From Bradyrhizobium acaciae (GTDB lineage Bacteria > Pseudomonadota > Alphaproteobacteria > Rhizobiales > Xanthobacteraceae), in NCBI RefSeq assembly GCF_020889785.1, contig NZ_JACMYK010000004.1, positions 62,001 to 126,000 of the forward strand: 64,000 nt of DNA, given 5' to 3'. A program made the translations under genes and the position numbers. The first letter of the stretch is position 1; each line of letters opens with the position of its first letter. Below are positions 9,133-16,500 of the stretch, piece after piece. The notes beneath the pieces were generated by a model. That model worked only from the letters and a program-made list of their open reading frames with translations, did not search any database and had not been told where the DNA came from.

Positions 9133-9760
9133 AGCGGCTTGACGCCAACTATCCCCCGTCCCTCACAAGATGGGTTCGGCATTCGATTCGTTCGACGAAG
9201 GAGACGCGACAAACGAGTTTGATGCTGCCTAACATGCCTCGTATGCAATCAGTCGATTGACGGACATCATCCCGCGCTTAGTGTCGTTGAGCGAGGCTCC
9301 GTCCCGCTGATAACGCAACAGCGGCCGCACCATCGCCGAACAGACTGTTCATTACACGGACGCCACGACTTTGAGCGTCAGTTGGATCGAATGCGGATGA
9401 AGATGATAAAGCACGAAATTGTAGTACAGCCGTAGCTTGGCGTTCTCAAGGCTCCAGAATGCACCGCTGCGCGGCAGCAACACCAATTTTCCGCAGGCGG
9501 CCGCCATTTGACGATGCGGCGTTTGCCCAGCTTGAGCGGTCTTTATCTTGCGCGGACGGCCGACAGCCGGCCCACGGGCCAAGGCCGGCGTTCGCAAATT
9601 CGGCCCCAGGAGCAGACCAATATAGGCATTCCAGAACCGTCGTTCCTGGCGGCGATGCTCCCGCTCCTCCGCATGCCAGCTGCCTGCTGTGTCACCGCGC
9701 TGCACCTTGTCGGTCCCCAGTCGCCCTCTCGCTAGGCCTAGAAGACCGCGTTCCACCGAC
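9133..9760. other. Intergenic, nothing recognised
   Basis: 628 bases between convergent genes. A minus-strand frame (9352-9756, 134 codons) exists, but its composition looks like a shadow and it has no recognisable motif. Confidence 0.4.
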
Positions 9761-10663
9761 TTACACTACTTGCGAAGCATAGGCCGATTCGTAGATTTTT
9801 TTGCCCTCTTTCGTTTCGAGGCGAAGCAAGCAGTACAGCTCCCAATAACGGCTCCAACGTTCGCCCGTCGGCGGCAAATATTCAATAGGCAAGCCAATCT
9901 GCGTCGCGTCGGCGTAACCAATAGGTTGTCCGTGGGTCTTCCACCGGCTCGAACTCATCAGCTCATATGAAATCGTCGAGCTGGGTGCGCCGCGCCGCTT
10001 CAACATGTCCTCTGCGAAAGTCCTCACCCGATCGCGGATACCCTGAAATTTCTTGACCGTCCTTGCATCAAAGCCGTCCAGCATGAGGAGCGCGACCTGA
10101 TCCTGAGCGTTTTTGCGCAAAGCTTCGGAATGCTCTTCGTAGGCCTCCAAGTAACTTGTTACTGAGAAAAACAGTTCGTTGCCGCGAGCATCCCGCATAA
10201 GAAATTGCGGATCAATCATGCCGAGCTCGGAAGCGTCACTCATAATAATTTTATTGGCGCCCAACGCCATGAGTGTCCCTGCGCTTTTGGCAAGGTCAGG
10301 GACGACAACGCGAAACTCTTTGTCACGGGCCTTTGCATGAATGAGCGATACAAGCTTTTCGCAGGCATCGACGTCACCACCGCCGGTATTGAGAAGGAGG
10401 TCGATTGGCGAATTTTCCGGTATATTGTGAAGCATCTCCACAAAACCGATGACATCGTTCCTGTCGATCTCGGTCTCCAAACTTCCGACGTAGCAGATCA
10501 GATTTGTATGTTCGGCAGCGTTTATCTGCTTGATGAGTTCCTGCCTTTGATAGCGGCCGGCGTTCATCGCCGCGTACATCGGCGTCTTAGTGAGCGGACG
10601 CTCAGCCTTAACCGGCTCGGCTTGTGACGTTGAAGCCAAGGGCTCCTGACCTTTATCGCTCAC
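9761..10663 (-). CDS. SDH/ClpP-fold serine protease of a ubiquitin-like operon
   Basis: The protein has 300 residues and starts at a GTG. The fold is that of the Clp/crotonase-like serine proteases (SDH/SppA side): an oxyanion region LLLNTGGGDVDA (90-100), the nucleophile Ser127 in DLAKSAGTLMALGANKI, and SELGMIDPQ (145-153). There is no signal peptide, so it should act in the cytoplasm. It is the last gene of the Ubl operon and overlaps the DUF6527 stop by 11 bases. In this context it may mature the Ubl tail or degrade conjugates, which is inference. Family placement is clear; substrate unknown. Confidence 0.85.
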   Translation of the reverse strand: MSDKGQEPLASTSQAEPVKAERPLTKTPMYAAMNAGRYQRQELIKQINAAEHTNLICYVGSLETEIDRNDVIGFVEMLHNIPENSPIDLLLNTGGGDVDACEKLVSLIHAKARDKEFRVVVPDLAKSAGTLMALGANKIIMSDASELGMIDPQFLMRDARGNELFFSVTSYLEAYEEHSEALRKNAQDQVALLMLDGFDARTVKKFQGIRDRVRTFAEDMLKRRGAPSSTISYELMSSSRWKTHGQPIGYADATQIGLPIEYLPPTGERWSRYWELYCLLRLETKEGKKIYESAYASQVV

Positions 10664-11024
10664 TGAACGTGTCCCCCGACCAGTCGATTTTTCCGTTTCT
10701 TACGAAGTAGTGGCATCTGCGCCGACCATCATAGTAGTTCACGCTCGGCGAAAGCGAAAGAGGGCCGTCAACCTTAGATAGTTGCCAAAAAGGACTACGT
10801 CCGCGATCAAGGTTAAGCATGATGCGATGGCCACTTCGGCACGGACAATCGAACGCGATCCACTTCGGCCGTGCCGCGGTGCCGACAACAACGGCGGTGT
10901 TCCTGGGCAGCTTCTCCGGAATCTCATCTGCTGATTCGACCAGGCCGATGCAGTGCACCCGTCGACGCGTTAGCCACTGCGGAAGCCAGTCCAGCCAGAA
11001 CCATTGCCACCAACGAATCTTCAT
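10653..11024 (-). CDS. DUF6527 family protein, probable metal-binding
   Basis: The protein has 123 residues. The start is set at 11024, where ATG overlaps the TGA of the E1 gene (ATGA); an in-frame ATG at 11036 is less likely. Features are a tryptophan-rich N terminus (MKIRWWQWFWLDWLPQW) and the metal-ligand-like cluster FDCPCRSGHRI (Cys60, Cys62, His66) followed by CHYF (Cys104, His105), separated by about 38 residues. The arrangement fits DUF6527, a family found in bacterial ubiquitin-like operons and suspected to act as a peptidase or adaptor. It lies between the E1/JAB and protease genes with overlapping stops and starts, which indicates coupled translation. Confidence 0.75.
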   Translation of the reverse strand: MKIRWWQWFWLDWLPQWLTRRRVHCIGLVESADEIPEKLPRNTAVVVGTAARPKWIAFDCPCRSGHRIMLNLDRGRSPFWQLSKVDGPLSLSPSVNYYDGRRRCHYFVRNGKIDWSGDTFSER

Positions 11025-12403
11025 GCCTCGGGCCACGCCTGCTCAAGAAAGGGTTTGCCATCGCCCTTGCCGATCTTGTGGCTTTCCGAGTCGCAGTAAT
11101 GACCTGGTCGAGGCTTGGCATTGTTGGTCGAGATTTCGCGTTCGTGCCAGCGGAAGAGCACCTCCGTCGGCCTCGGGGTGGGCCCGAACCCGATCAGACG
11201 CTCCAGGAGCTCGTTAATTGCTGCGGAGGCGATGCCGGTGGTGAACGTCACCACCGCCGGTTCAATGCCGCCTAATACCGGCGCGTAACCCTCGTTCTCA
11301 AGCCGTATCCGTTCCTCCGGCGTGCGTAACTCGGTTGCCGCACGACCAAGGTCGATCCTATCGCGGCAGACCAGACAGGCGCCCCCCGGTGTGAGGGTTG
11401 TCACGCGACCGTTGATGCTGGCCAATGTCCCGTCGCCGCCCAGCAACACTCCGCAATCGATCACGGGTATCGCGAGGAAGGTTGAAAATCGGGAAAGAAC
11501 CAGGCGGCCCGCATTATCGTCGGTGCAGCCGAAGATCACATCGCAAGGGATCAGCTCACGCGCCGTCTTCTCGAACGTCACCATCGCGGTGACAGCGTTG
11601 CAGGAGAGGTCTGGCGCAATGGCCGTCAGGTGGCCTTTCAGAATCGAGGCCTTGGGTTCGCCAACCACGCCAGGTGTCGAGCCGTAGACGCGCGTCACGT
11701 TGCTCTCGGTCAGTGTGTCGGCATCGGTCAGGGTCAGATGCCGAACGCCGAGACGCACCAGCTGCTCGGCGACCGCTGACCCGGTGCCCCCACAGCCAAC
11801 AATGCCCACCCGCAAGGCGCCAAGCGTCTGCTGGATGTCAGGGCCGAATGCACGGACACTCCGATCAAAGATCGCGGGGATCTGCGGCGCGGCCGAATTG
11901 AACGAATTGACGAGCTGCCACTTGTCGCCAACGCGCCAGAGCCGATCGATTGGGGCTTTGCCGCCGTCGCCGAAGTTCACTTCGCCGGTAAAGGTAATGC
12001 CATCATCGCGTGGCGACACGATCAGCGTGACGTACAGTTCTGCGCCCGAACGCAGTCGGAAGAGGTCGGAGATATCCTGATCGACCTTGCGGTCGGCCAT
12101 GCTCGGGGTCGGGTGACCGACCGTGCCGGGATGGGTGTGAAACCAAATCGGGACGGCACCGATACGGTCGGCTTCAGCGAGGGAAGGAACGTAACCCTGC
12201 GACGCGATTGCAAGGTGATCTCCCTCGCGCGCGAGATAGGCGTCTTGCGGTACCCAACGCATGGCGCGCCCGAGCAGCCGGATATCGCCATTCGGTGCAT
12301 GAGCGATCCCGGCAAGCAGCACGCCTGCGGTCTCCACCGGCAGTCTGGCTGTCTGTTCGATTTCCTGGAACAACGGTTCGGTGAGGACGAGTGTGACGGT
12401 CAT
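11021..12403 (-). CDS. JAB deubiquitinase-like domain fused to ThiF/E1 activating domain
   Basis: The protein has 460 residues. Residues 1-150 form a JAB/MPN+ metalloprotease: Glu24 (PVETAGVLL) and the HxHPx(n)SxxD motif with His89, His91, Ser101 and Asp104. Residues 185-430 form a ThiF/E1 adenylating domain: the ATP-binding loop GCGGTGS (203-209), the aspartate-rich FGCTDDN (291-297), Cys317 as a candidate thioester cysteine, and zinc-type cysteines CLVC (343-346) plus Cys437. The protein should both activate a ubiquitin-like protein and process it or remove it from targets. Although the frame is open to 12604, the start is placed at ATG 12403 because it overlaps the E2 stop (ATGA). Confidence 0.9.
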   Translation of the reverse strand: MTVTLVLTEPLFQEIEQTARLPVETAGVLLAGIAHAPNGDIRLLGRAMRWVPQDAYLAREGDHLAIASQGYVPSLAEADRIGAVPIWFHTHPGTVGHPTPSMADRKVDQDISDLFRLRSGAELYVTLIVSPRDDGITFTGEVNFGDGGKAPIDRLWRVGDKWQLVNSFNSAAPQIPAIFDRSVRAFGPDIQQTLGALRVGIVGCGGTGSAVAEQLVRLGVRHLTLTDADTLTESNVTRVYGSTPGVVGEPKASILKGHLTAIAPDLSCNAVTAMVTFEKTARELIPCDVIFGCTDDNAGRLVLSRFSTFLAIPVIDCGVLLGGDGTLASINGRVTTLTPGGACLVCRDRIDLGRAATELRTPEERIRLENEGYAPVLGGIEPAVVTFTTGIASAAINELLERLIGFGPTPRPTEVLFRWHEREISTNNAKPRPGHYCDSESHKIGKGDGKPFLEQAWPEA

Positions 12404-12786
12404 GATCCCCCCGGCGCCGCTTTCAGCAGCTCGTTCCTGATCAGGGCAAAGTAGCTTTGCAGCGAGTCGATGCCCGAGCGCCATTGGCCCGCCATAAAAT
12501 GCCGCGACCAGCGCTGCCATTGGCGCCCGAGATGGCCCTCCTGGGCTTGCGTGGCCGGGACTTCGACGCCGTCCTTGCGGCGGACGGGCGGATGGAACCA
12601 CCACATATCCGGCGGCACATCGGGATAACCGGGGGCCAGGCGAATGAGGAGATCGCTGGCCTCCCGGTCAAACCCTGGAGGCAGGGCGTAATTAGGCACA
12701 ACCACGCAGATCACGCCGCCTTCGCTGGTCACCTGGTGGCCCGGTGCCTTGGCGTTAAGGTATTCGATGTCGTGTGAAGGCAGCAC
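12400..12786 (-). CDS. E2-like protein (Prok-E2 family E) lacking a cysteine at the usual site
   Basis: The protein has 128 residues. The E2 fold is recognisable from VICVVVPNYALPPGFD, DLLIRLAPGYPDVPPDMWWFHPPV (the strand-Pro-Pro segment typical of UBC folds) and the C-terminal helices around QWQRWSRHF. The only cysteine is Cys27, in an early strand. No cysteine follows the PDMWWFHPP segment, where E2 enzymes carry the catalytic residue. It sits between the Ubl gene (11 bases upstream) and the E1/JAB gene, with which it overlaps. It is called E2-like on fold motifs and operon position. The missing cysteine suggests either ester chemistry through Ser/Thr or a non-catalytic adaptor. Confidence 0.8.
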   Translation of the reverse strand: MLPSHDIEYLNAKAPGHQVTSEGGVICVVVPNYALPPGFDREASDLLIRLAPGYPDVPPDMWWFHPPVRRKDGVEVPATQAQEGHLGRQWQRWSRHFMAGQWRSGIDSLQSYFALIRNELLKAAPGGS

Positions 12787-12797
12787 TGCGGTTGTCC

Positions 12798-13196
12798 TTA
12801 GGTTGAGCCCGGATTGATTTGGGCCGGCGCCGAGAAGAAGCGCAGCCCGTCGCGCATCTCCACTTCCTGGTTGTCGGCGATCTTCTCGTCCGAGCCGCCC
12901 GGCACGACCTCGAACAGATCGCGGTCAGGACCGATCGGCGGGTTGGGCAGAGCCCGCAGCTGAGCGCCGGTCCGGAAGTGCTCCTTCACCTTGAACTCGG
13001 TGCGGTCGATTTTGATCTCGTACGGGTGCTGGCGCTCCTCAAACTCCTCAAGTTCCTCGCGTTCGCGTTTCTCGAACTCCTCCAGCTCCTTCAGTTGCTT
13101 TTCCTCGAACTCACGCAGCTCACGAAGCTGGCGCTCCTTAAAGGCCTCCAGCTCCTTGGCGCGGTCTTCCCGTCCGGGTTCTTCATGCTCAGCCAT
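12798..13196 (-). CDS. Ubiquitin-like protein (multi-ubiquitin family) with coiled-coil N terminus
   Basis: The protein has 132 residues. Residues 10-57 are an extremely charged helix made of EFE-x-K/R-Q-L-x-EL units, a predicted coiled coil. Residues 58-126 form a single beta-grasp domain of the Multi_ubiq type (YEIKIDRTEFKVKEHFRTG, LRALPNPPIGPDRDLFEV, ... DGLRFFSAP). The C terminus is INPGST, so no Gly-Gly is exposed without processing. ATG 13196 is preferred because GGAGG lies 8 bases upstream; an upstream in-frame start at 13223 has no comparable site. It is the first gene of the operon Ubl - E2-like - JAB/E1 - DUF6527 - protease and presumably the modifier. Confidence 0.8.
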   Translation of the reverse strand: MAEHEEPGREDRAKELEAFKERQLRELREFEEKQLKELEEFEKREREELEEFEERQHPYEIKIDRTEFKVKEHFRTGAQLRALPNPPIGPDRDLFEVVPGGSDEKIADNQEVEMRDGLRFFSAPAQINPGST

Positions 13197-13279
13197 CTCG
13201 GTACCTCCATTGATTGATACCAAGATACCATAGAACCAAAGTGCTTGACAAGGCCGGTGTTAAGGTGCAGACTCCCCTC
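13197..13279. promoter_or_regulatory. Divergent promoter region with tandem GATACCA repeats
   Basis: This 83-base gap separates the divergent Ubl operon and the RHH gene. GATACCA occurs twice, at 13216-13222 and 13224-13230 (8-base pitch), a spacing typical of ribbon-helix-helix operators. TTGACA at 13245-13250 may be a -35 for the RHH gene, although no good -10 is seen. Control of both genes by the RHH protein is inferred. Confidence 0.4.
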
Positions 13280-13501
13280 ATGAAAACCACAAAAGCAATG
13301 ACCATTCGCCTCACGGACGAGCAGGCCGAAGCGCTCGAAACCGTCGCGTCGGTCGAGCAGCGTGCCGTTTCGGACGTGATTCGTGCGGCTATTAGCGAGC
13401 ACATCGAGAGCCGGCGTAAAGACCCCTCCTTTCAGGAGGACCTGAAAGCCCGGCTGGCGCGCGCGCGTCGTCTGCTGGCCCGGCAGGCCGGCAGCGAGTA
13501 G
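13280..13501 (+). CDS. Ribbon-helix-helix regulator / antitoxin-like protein
   Basis: The protein has 73 residues from ATG 13280. The sequence AMTIRLTDEQAEALETVAS, then VSDVIRAAISEHIESRRKD, is a classic ribbon-helix-helix fold (beta strand MTIRLT, two helices). These proteins bind DNA as dimers and either serve as antitoxins or as autoregulators. The nearest candidate partners are the Ubl operon, divergent from it by 83 bases, and the Fic gene, convergent with 4 bases between stops. Divergence and the tandem repeat in the gap make control of the Ubl operon the likelier role. The longer frame from 13214 is ignored because it would overlap the putative operator. Confidence 0.75.
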   Translation: MKTTKAMTIRLTDEQAEALETVASVEQRAVSDVIRAAISEHIESRRKDPSFQEDLKARLARARRLLARQAGSE

Positions 13502-13505
13502 TCGA

Positions 13506-14084
13506 TCATCCCAGCAATCTTTCTAGTTCGGCTCTTAACGGGCCGGTATCGCCGTGGAAGCTCGCGATCATGGCGGGCATGAAGGTCTTGCGGTCGACGC
13601 GCTTAAATTCGAACGGATGACCGGCACGTTGCCCGATGAGGTGCATGAAGGACAGCTGAGATCGACCGTTGCCCTCCCGGAAGGGGTGGATGACGTTGAG
13701 GGTCGTAAGGAAGTCTGTGGCTTCTTTCAGAAAATCATCCACTCGCGATTCAGGTCGGAGCGGCGGCAGCGCAAGCTTCTTGAACAACTGGTTCATCGAA
13801 GAGGCGATATGGTCAGGGTAGGCGAATGGGTTTCCCCCCTTGAAAGTCCAAACAGTCCGGTATTTTCCAGCCCAGGTGTAGACGTCCTGGAACAGATGAT
13901 GGTGGATGCTTCTATAGTGTGCTGGTGTAAAGCGGCCCGCCGGTAATGGCTCTAGCGATCTCAGCGTCGACATTTCGAGCTCGAAATCGTCCAAGGTCTT
14001 CGCATCCCTGAGGCCGGCTCGGTTCTTGAGGACGAAGGTGCCTTTATAGCAGTAGGGATCGTCAAAAACGTCGTAACGACTCAA
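13506..14084 (-). CDS. Fic-domain AMP-transferase toxin (FicT type)
   Basis: The protein has 192 residues from a TTG start. The Fic motif HPFREGNGRSQL is at residues 133-144, with catalytic His133, Glu137 and Arg141; the flap hairpin is around VWTFKGGNPFAYP (78-90). The canonical motif ends in GNGRxxR, while here the last Arg is Leu, as I recall for many FicT-like proteins. Fic proteins transfer AMP from ATP to Tyr/Thr residues of targets; FicT toxins act on topoisomerases. The gene lies 5 bases after a small gene that fits as antitoxin. It is 192 residues with no obvious self-inhibitory helix, so it is a class I Fic needing a separate inhibitor. Confidence 0.88.
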   Translation of the reverse strand: MSRYDVFDDPYCYKGTFVLKNRAGLRDAKTLDDFELEMSTLRSLEPLPAGRFTPAHYRSIHHHLFQDVYTWAGKYRTVWTFKGGNPFAYPDHIASSMNQLFKKLALPPLRPESRVDDFLKEATDFLTTLNVIHPFREGNGRSQLSFMHLIGQRAGHPFEFKRVDRKTFMPAMIASFHGDTGPLRAELERLLG

Positions 14085-14089
14085 TGGCG

Positions 14090-14296
14090 TTAGCGACCTT
14101 TGGGCTGGACGTACGCCCTCAATACCTCAGCCCTCTTTTGGGCCGGCGTCAGATTCTTTTTGTTGAGGGCTGACAAGCGCTCCCTAGAAGCTTTGCCGAG
14201 CTTCAATCCTTCCACGGCCGAAATGGCTGCAAAAGTTTTGTCTCCCAAAATGCGGGAGGAGGAGTTGGTGCTGGAGCCTCTACGCTTATCGGTCAT
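14090..14296 (-). CDS. Small antitoxin of the Fic pair
   Basis: The protein has 68 residues with ATG at 14296. It is basic and helical. AAISAVEGLKL resembles the Fic inhibitory helix, whose consensus is (S/T)xxxE(G/N); here the Glu-Gly is present, but the serine lies three rather than four residues ahead. The later part (ASRERLSALNKKNLTPAQKRAEVLRAYV) is a conserved-looking helical tail. It precedes the fic gene by 5 bases in the same direction, the normal order for FicA-FicT. Assignment rests on position plus the EG motif. Confidence 0.65.
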   Translation of the reverse strand: MTDKRRGSSTNSSSRILGDKTFAAISAVEGLKLGKASRERLSALNKKNLTPAQKRAEVLRAYVQPKGR

Positions 14297-14621
14297 GATA
14301 GAACCATAACACGGATTCTCGGAAGTCGCGATCCCGAATACATCGTTATCTTGGCCTTACTTATATGGGCTGAAACGCTTACGAGCCAAGGGTGGGAAGT
14401 GGCTGCTGGAAACAGATTAACGGCACGGGCGCCCTTAGTCTCTCTAGGTGGCCACGGGTCGAGCTTTGCCGGCAGTCCCATAGCCGTAAATCGCATTTGC
14501 GGCTTTGCGCCGCTTAAAATCAGGCGGAGACCTTGTTTCTCGTATCGCGCTAGCTTCGGCTGAGGTAAAGCATTAGGTTGCAGGCAGATAAATGCCTCGT
14601 TTCAGATGGGAGGCTGCCAGC

Positions 14622-15401
14622 ATGTACGACACGTGGGATGTCAGCAAACGCATTGCCGAAGCCAAGCGGGTTACCGAGCGCTTGGTCGATCATGCCCATT
14701 ACTTGCTCGACATCCGAGAAAACAACGCGATCGTCGTCTATTCCGACCAACTATCAAAGCAGATCCCGCGCTCCTACGCCGCAAATGCGTTCAACGTCTT
14801 CCGGCAAGCCATGCATCAGATTGAGATGGTGAGGCTATGCGCGCTGTGGGATCAGGCCTTCATCGACAAAGAAGCGATCATGACCGTTGTGGAGCTAATC
14901 GATGACGACAAGGTCATCCAGGCATTGGCCGAGAATGCCCGCGCCCAATACATCAGCCTGCCCGAACCGGCCGGAGGCGAGAAAATCGATGACGCGACGC
15001 TTGATCTACTGAAGGAAGCCAATAGAAAGCGCGGTGCTGAGCATGCAGTTGACGCAGCTCAGGGGCTGCGTAGCGCGATAACCCTTGCCCGCAAGATCAA
15101 GGCATCTGAGGGGCTTAAATCGATTAAGAATCTTCGGGACAAGCATATCGCCCATTATCTGACGCAGTCCATTGCGGAGCGGAGCGGCAACACGATTGCG
15201 CCGATGAAGGTGGGCGACGAGAAACCCATCTTGGAAGGATCGTTGGCAATCATTCAGTTGCTATACTCATGGGTTAACGGCGTAAGCATTTCGTTCGAAG
15301 AGTCCCGGAAGATCGACAAGAAGTGTGCTGAAGAACTTTGGACTAGCTGCAAATTCGAAATCATAGAGCGCTCCAAGGCTCCAGCCTATCCGAAACAGTA
15401 G
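14622..15401 (+). CDS. HEPN/AbiU2-like protein
   Basis: The protein has 259 residues starting at ATG 14622, which has GGGAGG 7 bases upstream (an in-frame start at 14592 is less supported). The whole protein is alpha-helical. LRDKHIAHYLTQS near residue 190 contains the R-x(4-6)-H motif of HEPN ribonucleases, and the layout (N-terminal helices, then an RDKHIAH helix, then a tail with YSWVNGVSISFEE) fits the AbiU2-like HEPN family associated with abortive infection. The predicted role is RNA cleavage or sensing in defence. It stands alone downstream of the Fic pair and the Ubl operon, extending the defence-like island. Confidence 0.7.
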   Translation: MYDTWDVSKRIAEAKRVTERLVDHAHYLLDIRENNAIVVYSDQLSKQIPRSYAANAFNVFRQAMHQIEMVRLCALWDQAFIDKEAIMTVVELIDDDKVIQALAENARAQYISLPEPAGGEKIDDATLDLLKEANRKRGAEHAVDAAQGLRSAITLARKIKASEGLKSIKNLRDKHIAHYLTQSIAERSGNTIAPMKVGDEKPILEGSLAIIQLLYSWVNGVSISFEESRKIDKKCAEELWTSCKFEIIERSKAPAYPKQ

Positions 15402-16500
15402 GTGCGATAGAGCCGAAATCGGCACCATGGACGCCCTGAGGCATCACCCGCAGCCTGACAACCGATCCAGCGGCGACCACCATCGTGGCTTCATTCCCCT
15501 TTGTCGGCTTTACGACCGCGCTTGGAACATCGGTCTTAGGCCGGCGGCGCGAACGTGCAAGGCATCCAACTGTCTCCCGAACTTTCCGGGGCCCTTCCCA
15601 AAAAGGTCCGGAGGCCTCGGCCGGACCTCCGTTGCGCGTCCACTCAGGTGCCGCCGGCCTTTGAAATTCCCGGCGACCGCGACGCCCGGTACGTTCGCGC
15701 TGGCTGGTACAGTGCCCCCGGACGAGTATCGCTTGTTCCGCGCTAGCTTCGATGCAGCAAGGGCCTGGTACCTGCGCTCCACGATCAACTGCACGCTGTC
15801 GCCAAGCGATCCCGGATGCCAGGGGGCCGAGCCCGCCCCCGGGCCGCTGCCGGACTTCCGTCCCTACGCCAAAAGAGTCAGGTAGCGTTGTGTCGAGCTT
15901 CTGCCTCATGTGGCCAAAGTCAGAATGCGCTTTGCGATATCGGACACCGGCCTTGCGCATAGTGGCGACTGTTGAACGCAGGGATGGCAGTTCAAGGACG
16001 AATTGCGTCTGGATGCGAGCGAAAAGGCGGGCTCGCTTCCATTTTTCAGAAGATCCTCTTACTGGCGCCAGCGCCTCGCTTCGCGGCAGGCCGAACTATG
16101 GCAGGTTCAACTTGGCAAAGGCGGAGCCCCGAACGCGCCAACGCTCCGGCGGCTAACACTGCGTCGTCTGTCCGAGCGCAAGCGAGAAGCAGCCTGCCGC
16201 GATATCGTACCGCCGATTTCCCAGGTCGAACCAGTGGCCTCAAAGGGCAGGCGAGGCTGTCTGATGCCGAAACCTTGTCCGGCGGACACCTGATTGTCAG
16301 CTTCAGACCCAATGTCAGGAAGCTGACCTGGCGATGCGGTACGACGCGTCAGATACTGCTGTTTTCCGGACGGCATGCTGCTTGCACAGCCGACGTGCGG
16401 GCGGCGCGACATAGTGCATGCACGCTCAAAACGCGAATTTCGCGACGAGTCGCAAGAAGCTGCGGGCTCGCCTTGTGCGTGCCCGTCCGAGGATAAGACA
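15402..16500. other. Gene-poor, high-GC interval
   Basis: Nearly 1.1 kb with several overlapping open frames on both strands, as expected from high GC. One plus-strand stretch near 15700-15885 (ending in LPDFRPYAKRVR) looks somewhat protein-like and may be a remnant of a lost gene, but no family was recognised. Confidence 0.35.

Noticed and set aside
15361..15960. 199-codon minus-strand frame downstream of the HEPN gene
   Set aside because: Its sequence is rich in Arg, Gly and Pro with no domain, and it overlaps the end of a well-supported gene on the other strand.
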